DNA from: Sanghuangporus weigelae
Taxonomy: Eukaryota > Basidiomycota > Agaricomycetes > Hymenochaetales > Hymenochaetaceae
Direction: 5' to 3'
Length of the DNA: 64,000 nt
Assembly: GCA_033182465.1 (NCBI GenBank)
Contig: CP137322.1
Span: 2,108,001 to 2,172,000 of the forward strand
The stretch's first letter is position 1. The number at the start of each line of letters is the position of its first letter. The notes beneath the pieces are model-generated. The model did no database searches. It was not told where the DNA came from and worked only from the letters and a program-made list of their open reading frames with translations. This document shows positions 10,772-23,474 of the stretch, one piece after another. Made by a program: the position numbers and the translations under genes.

Positions 10772-12645
10772 ATGCCCTGCTACGAAGGCACCAAACAGGT
10801 GGACGTCTTTTTGACAGTAACTGAAGTTCCCGTTAATCGTCGAGAGATCAAAGGGTGAATCAATTGAATACATTATCCAGGACGAGAAGTATAGATGAGG
10901 TCAGTGATCTTCTAGATGACTGATCTCCGACTAACAGTTTGTCTCTGTATCACAAGAACTCCGTCGGCTTCGATTGTGTTTTTGGGGTGGCGAGCAATTC
11001 GCCGAAGATTGCGACTCGCGAAGATCAAGATTCTCCCCTGTAAAATTATAGTTCCATTTTGAGTCGCAGGCCAACCGCAAGTAAAATTCTGACGTACACA
11101 GGCTTGTAGACGCACTCCAGGTTACGTTGTGCGCAGTTTGTGCATATTGAACGTCCATCGCACTTCAGCTTTCTGCCTGCGTATTTTCAAAAGATTGGAC
11201 TAGTCAACTACCCACATTGAAGTCAGGATTCGATTTACAAACCTCGACAGAAGGTACATGCCATCGGAGTTCGTCTCGGGACTCTGTATGCATCTTGGTC
11301 GTTGATGGTCGCATTTGCGGTCTCAGCGTAATTCGAAGTTGCGGACTAGAAAGGAATCCCGTCGTCGGCTTCAAGATCTGGAGGTTGGGATAGACGACCT
11401 ACCGACATGAAGAGGTGAATACTAGGTGGATAACTGATAACAGCTAGTTGCAAGGCTGGCCGAGGCTACTGCCTTCACTCATCTTGAAGTACTTATACTT
11501 TTCTGTCTTTCCCGAAATGCATTGCTTCCGTATCTTGGCTGGAGAATGCGATTGCGCTTCAAGTCCCTTCTTTCTCGCGAACTTCTTCCATCCGCGAGCT
11601 CTACAGCAAATTGGAACTTCCATGTCGCACTAAACTCAACCGTGGAGTGAATAGTACTGAAGAAGGCGCACAGCTCACGGCCTCCCTGAAACGTGCTGCC
11701 GAAGGAAAAATATTTCAATAGTCAAGGGAACACAGGTCCGAGGTAGTTAATGAGTGTATACTGTTTTCCTAATTCTGAAGCGTGTCCGCCTGGTCGCTCG
11801 GCGTACTAGATAACTTGCATACGTTTTCCGAATTTCAAGGAACCCCGCTCGCACAGTTTTCATACTTTGCTCCCGAAGCCTGTGCCCGAAAGTTACTACC
11901 ACATGCTGAATCCCGTTCTACTACCGTGCGGGCCGCTATAGGCATTCCGTTCTGAGGGAGGAAGATTTCTCAAAGAGAAAGCCGTCCTGGACGCAGGGAA
12001 AGAAAATCCGACGTGGATCAAGGTGCATTTTGAGAGTGGCCGTGCAGATAGGATATTCACAGACAACTTCGATTCTGCTTACTCGTGTTACCAAAGTGCA
12101 TAACGCTCAAAGGCCCCGAATCGCAGATCTGGACTCTCGAAGCTAGAGTTATCCGTTCCATCGGTCATGCTCGTTTATATTGAGTGATAGGACCCTGAGC
12201 CTTGCGGCATCCACCCGTGCTTCGGGCTAGGCTATCAATTCGTTCTAGCAGTCTCCGACACGACCGTAGGCCGCCGACCTTCTGTACTACTCTATACACG
12301 CGAGTCTTGGCCTCTGTGCACCCACTCCTTTTCAAGGACGATGTAAAGGCACTTGAAAGAGCGTCTTACGCGTAGAGAATCCCGCTGCATCAGAAGTCGG
12401 TCTGACAGTATTGCTTCGTGCACTATCGTCTGCTGCCCTACTTCCCGCGGTATGGTCCGTCAGTTCACTCGAGCCAAGGTCTCATATCCCACCTTTGGCC
12501 GTTAATTAGAACGACGGAAGTTCATCCGTCGAATATCCGACTCTTCCGACCAAGCTGGTGGTTACTGGGCCTCGCAGATTGTCCGGATGGTGAATCGATG
12601 GAGTTCTATACACAATTGTCGATCGTCCCTTATTTTAAGTCTTAA
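10772..12645 (+). pseudogene. Decayed gene of unknown family
   Basis: A run of protein-like stretches in changing frames on +. Examples are MPCYEGTKQVDVFLTVTEVP at 10772, a hydrophobic stretch around 11450-11630 (AFTHLEVLILFCLSRNALLP), a block near 11840-12120 that moves between frames with no GT..AG signals to explain it, ITLKGPESQIWTLEARVI near 12107, and a piece near 12450-12600. Stops interrupt each frame. The local amino-acid composition and frame-to-frame continuity look like a once-coding gene with several small indels rather than noise. I cannot name the family. An alternative is an intron-rich live gene that I cannot parse; the absence of splice sites at two of the frame changes argues against that. 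Confidence 0.35.
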
Positions 12646-13486
12646 ATTGCCAAAGTTGCCAATTTAACAACTCTTCGTGCGTCAAGGTTTAGCAAAACAA
12701 AGTAGATTCTTATGGTCAAGTATACCTTCTCATTCAGGAGAGCTGTACTTACATTATCACAGATGCACGAAGTATAGTAGCCGCGGTTACCGCGACGGTC
12801 TCTAAGCGCCTAGTGCACCTTAACATATGGCAAATGCTTGGCCCGTGAATATGTTCCAAATTTACGCTTCGAGATGTACCCCGTCTCAAATGCTATTGAG
12901 TTCAAAAATACGTAGCGGGAAGATTTATTTTACAATGTGCACACGCTTATCCATCCAAAGAAAACAGTATGAGAGAATATGGGTATGGGAAACAAAGCTA
13001 TCTACAATACAGTCTAACTTGTGCAAAGCAAGAAATGTGATATGGAGCGAATGAGCTATCAAAAACAATAATTTAAATCAAAATGTGAAAAACGAACACG
13101 AAGGTGGGCATGTGCTACAGCGTGAAAAACAAAACACAACGATAAGGTGAGATCATGTGGGAGGCCAAGGCATGCTTCGAGGAGGGTCTCTCCAGACATC
13201 CCACAGGCTTTCTTTCAGAGTTAACATTCTGTCCAGAACTGCGTGCCAAGATGCTAGAAGTACATACTTCCAGTTGTACGGAGATGTATGTAGCCCAAAA
13301 TTTGAATGAGATGGCATCGATAGATGCAAGTGATCAGGATCCGTGACATGTAGATAAAGTTCGGGGTAGAAAGGATCAATGTAAGTTGTCAAGAACAACT
13401 GTCGTGCTCCCAGAGAGGTTAGGCTAAAAAGTCGAAGTGAATGAGAACACGGATCGATACACAAGTTTTACGCCTTTGGCAAGGAC
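12646..13486. other. Intergenic, AT-rich
   Basis: About 840 bp with no recognisable gene. The section 12880-13130 is AT-rich. The end near 13486 is the 3' flank of the leftward gene that follows. Confidence 0.4.
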
Positions 13487-16400
13487 TCACTGATAGAAGG
13501 CAAAAAATAATAATGCCTGGATGCCTACTAATACGGCAAAAACCTTGAAGTACGCACTCCAGTTCTGTGTGATGGAGATAAAAATGGACTCTGCATGCCT
13601 TCAGCAAGTAAATGATCTTACCGATGAGGTTAAAACGTTCTTGCCGTTCAACAACGCTTTCCATGCCGCTGTTGACGGAGATGAAGCTTCTGTGTACGTG
13701 TCCCTGATCTTTCGTAACAGCCGTTCACGATCCTCTTTCGCCCTGATCGACTGTGCCTTCAGATCTGCGATTTGTGCATCAATATCATCGGTAGGCTGGG
13801 TACTCCTGTGGAAAAGTATGATGTTCAATAAAGCGACGAAACAGGAATAACGTTGTGTACGTACGCGGGATCGTCCGTCGTGTCGAAGTCATTCTTTAAT
13901 TCACTAATCGTCTTCTGAAGTAAATGAAGGGCCTGCTTGCGCTCAAGCTTCGTTCCGCTCAAGTCCTGGGGCCAAGCCGTGACACTTTCTCTCTCGGCTT
14001 TCCTGGGTTGTTTTGCCGATTCATCCTTTGTAGATGAAGGCATCGTAGCGGGAACCTGGACCTCATCGATTTCGCGGCCCATAGCGTCAAGGACTCGAAT
14101 TCTTGACTTCCTCCCTTCTGAGGCGTTCAGCTTCTCATCTCTTCCTGTGGCGTGAAGCTCGCCAGCCTTCTGAACGGAGCGTATCTCTACCTTGTCTTTA
14201 CTCAGAGATGGTGTAATTTCGTTTCCGAAGGCATCAACGACACGTATCCGTCCAGGAGTTCGAGGAGATGTCGGCTTCGTCTTCCCGGCGGCTTTCATTG
14301 CCACACTACCATCTACCGCAGAGATACCCGATATCGACATGCCGTTATCGCTTCCAGGCACGGGAGCGGGTGCTGCCGAATTCCCTTGTTCATCAAAGCG
14401 AACCTTCTGCTGAAAACGCTTCGCGGCAACAGTACCAGGAGTCGCAAGCCAAGCTCCTGGAGGTGCAGGCGTCTTCATTATCATCGATGTTGCACGCGAG
14501 TACGAAGCAGGGGGAGTATATATCTCGTTCTGCACTAACGCCTGGTCGTCCTCGGCACGGGTGTCTCTGGATAATGTGCTCCTGCGAGCCGCCATTGGGA
14601 GTGCAGGAGTGGCAAACGGCGTATTCCAGGCCCCAGGCAACCTAGGCGTCTTCACGTCTGTAAATCTGCTCCTGCCAGCGGGAGTAACCTGCATTGGGTG
14701 GATCACGTCGCTCCCAGCATCGTCTTCTGATGATGGCGGATCTGGCAGAGAAGGCATGCCCTTTGGCGGGGAAGGTGTTCTAAATTCGGCCTTTGAAGTG
14801 TTTGCGGACGTTCGGCGTTGTGGCGTTGAGGTTACCGGATCAGGCTTATCAGTTTGAGGAGAAAGAGGAGAGAAGTCTTGTGGTAACAGCAGACTTTTCC
14901 CGCGGGCAACTTCTGAGTATCCATTCATTCGCGTATCTTGTTGCGATTTTAACAAAATAATGTCCGCTGGGGAATCCTCAGCTTGAGAACTGGCATCGTT
15001 CTCGTCAAGTGAATCTTTTCCCTGATGTAATCGGGGTGCAGAGGACGAGGCGATAATATCTTCTTCTGAAAGCACGCATGAAGCATGAGAAATTAGACGG
15101 GATTATTAAAAGTATAAAAGGGCCTTGCCTTGAAAAGAGTCCAAATCTGAATCGTGTAAATCAATAGGCTCCGAGGGTATGCTGGCTTTAAGTGGCTGGG
15201 CGCCCTTGTTTTGCTCAGTATCTCCTTGATACCGTTGCTTCTCAGGTCTGAATGTAGGAGCGACCGCGTTCACATGATCATTGCCCTTGTTTGCAGCGTG
15301 CGAAGAGAAGGTCGAAGCGGTCCCAACACGACTACTAGGTCTGGATCCGGAGTTCGGTGTCGGTGAGTCTGGTATGCGCTGTTGCCCTATCTTTGGAGTC
15401 CCATCCTCTTCAGACTCATCTGCTCCGTTCATTTCCGGCAGTACGGTGGGAGATTCAGCGCGTGAAAAGGCGCGTTCGTGCTCACGCCGTAAGTGAGCCT
15501 TGTGCTCCTCCTTCGTTATGGCAGGTTGCCTGGCATCACTGTCCTTGGTAGACGATGTGCTTTTCCCGTTGACAGCCGTACTGGTAGAATTAGTAATTAA
15601 TGGGGCCATGTTCCTTGATTTCTGATTGTTTGAGTCGTTTTCCTTGTCTATCTCGGCATGGTCTGTGGTTCGTGAGCGTCCGTTGACAGCCAACCTAGGT
15701 ATGCCAGATGGACTTGAACTTGTACCATGCGGTACAGGTACGCGAGAAGAGTGCCCTGTAGGTGGTATTCTCAAGTGAGCTGCACTGCCGGACCGCCTTT
15801 TTTCCGTTACTACTGAAGGCGAAGTCGTAGTGTTCCATTTGCGATGTGGTGAGTTCCAACGGCGTTCTCTGTCATGAGGCTCTTCGTGTTCCCTAGGACC
15901 ATCACTTTGGTGAAATGAAGATTGAGAAGACGACCTGGAAGGAGGTCTAGCGGATATCGAAGCTGAGGGACTCGATCGTCCCAAAGTGCGGAGACCATTA
16001 GGGCTACGTCGCGAAGATAAACGGTCACGTGCAAGGCTTGAAGATGGCCGGGTGGTTTCGCGAGCGGTAAGAGAGACGGTCCGAGGTCGCTCCAAAGCCT
16101 TCTGCGTTTTGTCCGAGTTGGTGGAACTCGCCAAACTTCCTGGGCTGCCAGGCTTTGCTGGCTGGCTCACCGTCCGTGTCCTGTTACTCACGCGTATTTG
16201 ATTAGGCGATGAAGATGGGAGCCGACTTGAAATGATGCCAGCGTATTTTGAACCAGTAGGAGAATGAGCATGCTCTAGATAAACAAGAGTCGACACTGCT
16301 TCGTCGTATAACACCGAGCATTTCATACTTACCTTCACTTTCTTTAATCGAATACCTTGGACTCAAGCGGCTGGTGTCACTTTCAGAGCCAGAAATTGAA

Positions 16401-18023
16401 CTTAAGCTAGCTTTGCGTATTCGACTGAAACCTCCACCGTGAGTCATCGAATATAAAGGAGAAGTTGCACGATGACGCTCCATATAAGGACCTAAAGGGT
16501 GATTCCAACCTCGTTCACGCTCCCGTCTTCTTTCTTCATCCTCGACGTCATTCATACTCTGCCTTGAAGTTGGCCGAGAATTTGCTACAGATATGAAGTC
16601 TCAGGATATGAAGAGCACGTTGAAACTAGATTCCTTACATGAACTCAGAGAACCCGTACTCCCGTTTCTTGATAATGTGCGCTCGCGAACGAGAGAAGGG
16701 CGGGCTTTTGTATGACCTGGAAAAAATTCAGTTAAACAGCATCAATAGATCGTAGCCGTATCCCATACCTGATGACGATCCAGCGATTGGCGTCTTGTTA
16801 TCTTTACGATCAGATTGGGGGACCTCCGAATCCGTTGTTTCACCCTGCGAGTCTTCGATCATTCGCCGTATATCAGAGTTCTCGGTCAAAAGATCTACAT
16901 TCATCCGTTAACTGACGTCAATAAAAAGAAGGATCCAATAACGAACGCACTTGAACCAAGGAATTGTGAAGGAAACTGGGACACGGATTGATTGGATTTT
17001 ACATTTGACGGAATAGGTGATGTGGTGGATTTGATTGGTACCTGGCGATCCCTGAGTAGTTCTTGCTCGACTTCAGTGGCTTCTTCCATGTCGATAGTCA
17101 TATCAGACTCTGCATATCAACATTTAGACTAATGTTTGATTGTGCAGAAAGTATTCTAGCTTACTAGTGATGGATAGCCCCTTACTCATTCCAGGATCAA
17201 CGTTCGAGTTTTTAAGCCGATGTCGCAACTGATCGTATGTCGCAGCCTGTGATGACCTGAAGGATTTTTCGGACAACGCATCTGCGAAGAAGATATCTGA
17301 ATAAAGCTTCTACAAGCCAAGATAGCAAAATACACTCGTACCAGTCGCCTTTATCTTCTCCTTCTCATCATCGCTCATGCTTAACCGCTTCACCCTCTCA
17401 CCAGGCTTCAACATAGACCACTTCATCGGGCTTTCCTCGACAATGCTAGAGTCCACGCTTCCTCTTCTCGGACGTCGCGGTCGTTCCGGTGTGTTTCCGG
17501 GAGAACGCAAGGCACGGGCAAAAATGCTTCGCACGCTCTCCCGTGCAACACTGTGCGTAACAGACGACGAGATGCTATTCTGTGTATATGGAGTTGCAGG
17601 GACGCCGTTCCCAGTTGGCCTCGGTGTTTCGAAGTCGTCCGATTCCATATCAGATCCTACTAAAGCCGTACTATTCGAGGGTGTCCTCTCAGCTGGTACG
17701 TTCTGAGCTTTGACCGTAGGCGTCAACGAGTTAGCTCTGCTTAGTACAGCACGAAGTCGCTCAGCAGCGGTAGCCTCTCTTGTCGGAGCAGGAGTAGATT
17801 GAGCTTGAGCATTTTGACTAAAACGCAGTGGCTCGTCGAACGTGTCAATCGACATCTTCGCCGCGCCCAAGCGCGGCGTGCTCCCATCATCATCCCCGTC
17901 ATCCGATCCGTCGCGATCGTGGTTGAATGTGTTGTGAAAGTTGCTATCGTCAACTGTGGCCGCAAAAGAGGAGGCATGGCGGTTTAATCGGAGACGAGGA
18001 GGTATGTCAAAGCGGACGTCCAT
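13487..18023 (-). CDS. Large Ser/Pro-rich tail-anchored protein, unknown function
   Basis: One intron-split gene reading leftward, roughly 1,300 residues. The start at 18023 (MDVRFDIPPRLRLNRHASSF) is the first ATG of a long exon; joins near 17340, 17290-17160, 17100, 16895, 16700, 16570, 16330, 15080 and 13850 keep frame. Most of the protein is low complexity, rich in Ser, Pro, Thr and Arg with many S/T-P sites, as in substrates of proline-directed kinases. Two short motifs recur: RERERGWNHP and DRERRWNSP, and RIRVVDAFGNEI (about 14217-14251) and RIRVLDAMGREI (about 14065-14105). Near the C-terminus is a helical stretch (DIDAQIADLKAQSIRAKEDR, likely coiled coil), then a single membrane helix (YFKVFAVLVGIQALLFFAF) two residues from the end, so the protein is probably tail-anchored. 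I know no named family that fits; a structural or spindle/nuclear-envelope role is speculation. Confidence 0.75.
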
Positions 18024-18501
18024 CACAGCTTAGCCCAGAAAAGTATCCAAAATCAAGAAGAAATTAAGAACGGATAGACGAGCAGAGCGCCCCCAGGGCA
18101 ATATCCACGACCACGAGGAGTACACGGTCAAAACCAGGCCGGAGTCGGGCAAGGAGACACGGACCACGTGACGGACACGCGCTGAAAAATAAGAACAAAC
18201 ATTGAAACAACCCGAACGCGTCTCGATCAGCGCGATTTGGTTCCGCCGGCGCTCGGAGAGACGACACTCGGTTACGTATAATTGCTGCGTGCTTTCAACG
18301 GCAAATAGTCACTACTGATGTTCGTAGGCTATATAACTACTCGTTATTGCTGCAAATGAATAATAAAACACATCTCATCTCGTAAAGTACAGGCAACTGT
18401 CACGATACCTCCCACGTCAATCAAATCGCATCAAAACACAGAAACAAACAACAACGTAAACTAATAAAGCCGTAGGTGCTATTTCACTCGTATGATGAAG
18501 T
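18024..18501. other. Intergenic between two leftward genes
   Basis: About 480 bp holding the promoter of the tail-anchored protein gene and the 3' flank of the Lifeguard gene. No repeat or RNA gene seen. Confidence 0.5.
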
Positions 18502-19812
18502 TCATCGATCCTCGACGTTGGAAAGAAGACGGAGGATGCTCAGGACTACGGAGATATTAGTATGATGTCTCGGCAGAAGAAATAGCAACGACTTACAAAG
18601 ATTGATGAAACTAGAGGTGGAAAGCAACAGCATATCAGTATGTTACTCTGGACACAGATACATGATACTCACTCGAGATAGAGGCAAATGGCACCGACGA
18701 TGTATTCATCAGGAGAAAGCCTGTTTTCAATCATGTACGTGTCATATACGACATAACCACTGAAGATGAGCGCTCCGCCGGCAGCATAAATCAGGTCAAG
18801 AGTCTTGTTGAACGGGAAGATAATGCCAACAAATCCGGTCATAACTACATATCACAAATTTTGTCAGAGTCTCACATAAATGCAATAAAATAACGCGTAC
18901 CAAGGGCGATAAGTGCACCGAACAGCCAAGGGCCCATCCCCGAGAAGTCATATTTCGACTGGTATGTGAAAAGCGTCAAACCGATAAAGATACCCAACGT
19001 TATTACACTGTATTGATAAGATAAATATCACGTTAACAGGTTTAATATATTATGAACTCACAGTGCCTCGAGAATAATTAGAGTATCATAAAACGCCATG
19101 ACGACACCAAGCGTGAATGCCTCAAGAAGGGTGAACGTGCCGAGCAGGATATAGTTGGTCGGTACACTGTGGCGTTTCCAGAAAAGGAGGCCTAGATTGA
19201 TGAACGTTCCAAATAATGGGAGATACAGAGACCATGGACTGTTTCAAATACAAATGTTAACGGCGATAACAACGCTGTGCCAGGGTGATGCAACGCACTG
19301 AGTCTGTACCCAAAATATTGCTGAAGGGGTCCGTGAAAGTACACCCCCAACGATGCTCGTCGCAAGCTGCAAAACGGTTTGAGCCCGCAAAGAAACACTG
19401 ATAGTGATGTGAACAAAACTCACAATCTGAATGACTAATGCAGGCAGTCGGCGAACTGATCTGATCATCAAGGCGCAGCTAGCACACATGTGACACTCAC
19501 AAAGTATACTGTAGACCTTCCTCACGAACGCATTTCTGATTTCCGGTGCGCTTTCCGACACCGTAACGCCATACTAACAGGCACAAGAAAAGAATCACAA
19601 TATGTTCTCCAATCGCCACGACAAATGGCAAGACGGCATACCTTGAAATCATCAGGTAAGGCCCCTGGGCCGGCTGGTTGATCATAAATCGCTCCAGGTC
19701 CAGTACTCGGCCCAGCTCGCTGACCATTCAGCAAAGGCTCCGTCGCCTCGTCCGTAGACGAGTAGCTCTTGTTCGTCTGGTAAGAAGGGGGCGGAACGGG
19801 ATAGCTTGCCAT
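18502..19812 (-). CDS. BXI1: Lifeguard/BXI1-type BI-1 family membrane protein
   Basis: Seven-helix protein of the BAX-inhibitor-1/Lifeguard (TMBIM) family, placed in ER, Golgi or vacuole membranes and linked to Ca2+ handling and stress survival. The start at 19812 gives MASYPVPPPSYQTNKSYSST, a Pro-rich cytosolic leader typical of fungal members; upstream in-frame codons are not ATG. Later comes VSESAPEIRNAFVRKVYSIL, the family entry to helix 1, then SVPTNYILLGTFTLLEAFTL, the helix run to ALVMTGFVGIIFPFNKTLDL, and IYAAGGALIFSGYVVYDTYM followed by SPDEYIVGAICLYLEFINLF, the signature of the last helices with its buried Asp residues. About eight short introns are present, including a 14-nt microexon at 18597-18610 (encoding FINL across its joins). 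The stop is at 18502-18504. Confidence 0.93.
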
Positions 19813-22015
19813 CGTCTTCAAGTTTGTCGAAGATGTAGTCAGGAGGAAAGAGCGAAATTGATGACGCGGTTACGAGTAGCGCCGTGACTCGGGCGTCGGC
19901 TATAAATGGATCGTTGCACAGCAAACAGCTGGGAACGTTCTGGATGGAGGTCACTTTAGACAGTGCAGTGCAAATCATGATCTGATTACCATATTTGCTC
20001 TATTTGCTTCATTTGGCAATCGCCTTCATTCACGTCTTATCCAGACCCTCCATGCACGGTGAAACGACCAGTACTGGTGGCGAAGGGTATTTTTCTCGCA
20101 TTTTTAATGAAGATAAGGTAATATATCGGCGGAATGAGATAATTCTACATGTAATTTGCTACATGTAACACGTGCTGGTGCAATGGAGCGTTTCCTTGTA
20201 CAAGTTGTAGTTCAAAGGTAAGCACTCCTCTGAGTTTCATTCACATGAGACCTTGACTGCTTTGAATCAAAAGCCAGCATGGACATGTTACTTATTGGCC
20301 TCCTTGTTTGTTTTAATGACGACTGGCTCTGCGTTTGGCAACTCTCGTGAAACTCCAGCCTATCCTCGGGCTACGCTCTCTGCTCAGGAGGTCTTAGTGT
20401 AACTGCTTCTGGTACTCCAAGTGGCGAGGGAAGGAACGGAAGGAAGGCACGATTCTATAGTACTTACCTAGCTGCGGGTCTAGAGGTTGGCAGTCAACTG
20501 CTCGACGCACTACTCCGAAGACAACTTGGAGGACCGACCCCTTCGGTGTGGTCCATTGCAGCTCAACCTGTGCCAGCACGGCTGGACGAGTGTTCAATTA
20601 TTTCTCAGAGTAACAGAGGAACCAAGCAGACGGGTTCGCTGGCACAGTTGCAGAACGTCCAGACACAAATGTCCAGCCTATAGCAAAACGGCATACAGCA
20701 CTAGTACTGTTGCAAAAGCAGAAAGTGAGTGGCCTTGTCTTCAACGTTGGTTCACTGATTCAAAGCTACATTCATGGACAGGGGTGAGTTTGTATGCGTG
20801 TTATTCAATATGGCACACAAGCGGGAGATCTGGACTCTTTTCTCGATTCTTCTACGTCCGTTTGTCAATAGCTGAGATGTTTTCAAGCTCTTGTCCCGAG
20901 AGCCGATGTGTCCAGACTCGGGATCTTTGCAGAATATATTCGGGATTCATCATCAACCATTTTTCAATCTGCAATCATGAAGAGCATTCACTCATCGAGG
21001 GATGGGCACGATCCCTGGTATTGCACGGTGATGGCTTCCAGTGTTTGTCACAAGCCTGAGACGTCTACATCAGCACCAGCACAAGACGTGCATTTACTCT
21101 TTAGTATCCATTATCCAACTCATACACAATAAAGGTTTTTCGCATCGTTCCAGTCGGACTAAGACGGGGCTTGTAGCTCTAAGTAAGCACCTCATTTCGC
21201 ATCCAATTCTGATCAATGCGTAGAATTCTTGAAATTTTTCCTTCCTCTCGTAAACATACGGCTCTAGTCCAGACATCGGCGGTAATTCGTCTTGGATCCC
21301 GACATAAATACCGAGTACCCTCGGACAAACAAAGTAAAGATCAAGATAAGAAGCAAACACACCATTACAATGGAACTCCCGCTTTCAGTCTAATCTGACA
21401 TTCGAATCTCGCTGTGTATATAGTATATACGAGCTCACAGCTCTAATACTTCCTAGTACGTCGCGGACTTATCTGTAATCACGCCATTATCTCACTGAAT
21501 TGATTTTGTGTCCACGTATCCCCAGTATATCCCCTTGTATCCCCCTCATATTCCTGAGTGCATGTTCATTCATCCAGCTTCCATTGTTAGCAGCCAGCTA
21601 CACAGTACACGTGTCAGGACGTCTAGTATAGCCGCGTTCCGGGAGAAGGAATGATTGGGCTTCATGATGAGTGCAATGCAATGCGGCTGTTATAGCATAT
21701 CATCGTGTTTGTCTAGACGATATCAGACACCGGTACCGGAAGCATAATGTTACTGAGTGTCATGCCAGCTCATGTTTTGAATTCAGAGAAGTAATTACAT
21801 GTATACTGGATCGTCAGGTCCCCAGTTTGGCACCTAGAAACAATGGGATAGTGCGTGTAGTGCTTCGAATTGTAACGAGGCAAACGGTAGCAAAAAATGC
21901 GGAAACGGAGTAGGCCCTGTTCCGCTTTCCTCTTCCTCCTTCTGAAGTAGCATAAAATGCGAAATTACGCCGACAGCTGTTTGTACAGTATTCCGACTCG
22001 AATCAGAGGCGACGA
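19813..22015. other. Gene-poor stretch, no named gene
   Basis: About 2.2 kb upstream of the Lifeguard gene. Around 20280-20690 on + there is a faint coding-like run with a hydrophobic leader (LLASLFVLMTTGSAF) followed by a plausible 120-residue frame. The frames do not join by any splice pair I can find, so I do not call a gene. From 21400 to 21650 the sequence is AT-rich with short CCCC-TAT runs. The minus strand is open from 22244 to 21834 (136 codons) without recognisable features. Confidence 0.35.
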
Positions 22016-22500
22016 GCCGTGAAAGCGTCCGGAACAGAACACTAATCACGCTCTGAGCAAAAAATAGGTACTCGGGAATGAGATTGTTACATCTTTCCTG
22101 CTCTTTCATGATGGTGCCCGTTATGGCACTTACAGATATCCGTGTTGTGCCCGCAACAAGATAAGCGGGCGTAAAAGTGGAAACGATCGAGACGAGTCTA
22201 CTTCTTTCGTTTCCTCTTTCTCCGTCATAGTAAGACCGATTCAAAGTCGCATCCTTAGCAACGAGTCGTTTGACCTACATGGAATCCGATATGCGCAGCA
22301 GAGTTGTGAAATAACCCGACATATATTGATGACGAGGAACCTCAGCTCATGAAAGCATCCCGAACAGAACACTCCATATCCACGTGAAGCAAGACATGTA
22401 CCCGGTAAACAGCTCAGGGGATGAGATTATCCCGTCTTCAATGAGGTGTCATTCCCATTTTGACGTGATCGGGTAACTTGAGGACAGGCAAAATACTAAC
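22016..22500. repeat. Diverged tandem repeat pair, about 330 bp unit
   Basis: The segment beginning near 22016 (GTGAAAGCGTCCGGAACAGA and following) recurs in altered form from about 22347 (ATGAAAGCATCCCGAACAGA and following). Shared pieces continue downstream, including GGAATGAGATTGTTAC against GGGATGAGATTATCCC. The copies have drifted far more than the neighbouring repeat at 22745-23474, so this looks like an older duplication. Limits are approximate. Confidence 0.45.
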
Positions 22501-22744
22501 ACGGTATTGATATTGACGGATCATCGAATCTAGACTGTCGGAAGCAAAAACCAGAGTGCGTACTGAAAGTTAAAACTCAGCGAGTTTCTATGTGCATAGC
22601 ATCTTCGTTTCAGGTCCCCGTCTCGAGGCAAGAAGCCACAGCAACAAAAAGAGGCGGGAAGAGAATACACGAGCTTCCTTCTTCTTTACCATTCTTGGCT
22701 GTAAGATTATCAAAGGGCCGAAATCAGACGCATTGGTGCGTATG

Positions 22745-23474
22745 TGGTAACTGATTATCTGAGAAACCGTTTCACGAGAGAAGCGCAAGAAAAACGGATC
22801 GAGACTCCGGTACGAAAGTTGGCACCGCCAGTGGATAACTCGATGAAGATCTAGATTTGGTTCAAGTAGCGACTGTGCGTGCATCACTACAGATCATCAG
22901 TCTGAGTTGTGTCTGAGTTGTCGAAAAGCTTGAGGAGGCTCCGTAGCCCGAGCAAAACATCCACGTAGAGGATTAGCAGTGGTGTACAGAGGTGACGAGT
23001 AAAAGATTGACGGGAAATGCAAAGTCATACAAAAGAATTTAACAACCCGCAACTACTCATCCGGCACCTCAACCTCTCCACTGTTAATCTGATCGATAAC
23101 ATCATGGAGTGGCTGGTAGCTGGTCATCTCAGAAACAATTTCGCGAAAAAAGCGAAAGAAAAACGGATCGAGACTCCGGTACGAAAGTTGTCTCTGCCAG
23201 TGGATAACGCGATGAAGATCTAGATTTAGTTCAAGTAGCGACTGTGCGTGCATCCCTACAGATCATCAGCCTGAGTTGTCGAAACGCTTGAGGAGGCTCC
23301 GTAGCCCGAGCAGGACATCCACGCAAAGGATTAGCAGTGGTGTACAGAGGTGACGAGTAAAAGATTGACGGGAAATGCAAAGTCATACAAAAGAATTATA
23401 CAACCCGCATCTACTCATCCGGCACCTCAACCTCCCCACTGTTGATCTGATCGATAACATCGTGGGGCGGCTGG
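22745..23474. repeat. Tandem duplication of the RPL12 3' end, about 360 bp unit
   Basis: Two head-to-tail copies. The distal copy is about 22745-23115 and the proximal about 23116-23474. AAACGGATCGAGACTCCGG occurs at 22792 and 23161, and the stretch TACAGAGGTGACGAGTAAAA with its flanks occurs about 358 bp apart. The proximal copy ends inside RPL12. The distal copy therefore carries a second version of the last RPL12 codons on the minus strand (reading [17 protein letters not shown] then stop, 23053-23103). An 11-bp repeat (CTGAGTTGTGT) is present only in the distal copy. Similarity is high, so the event is fairly recent. Confidence 0.85.

Noticed and set aside
10912-11158. Minus-strand frames over the decayed stretch
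   Set aside because: Short, featureless and overlapping each other; the + strand pieces are more protein-like.
23053-23253. Possible second RPL12 gene
   Set aside because: Only the last codons and 3' flank of RPL12 are duplicated; no N-terminal part is present, so it is a partial copy and not a gene.
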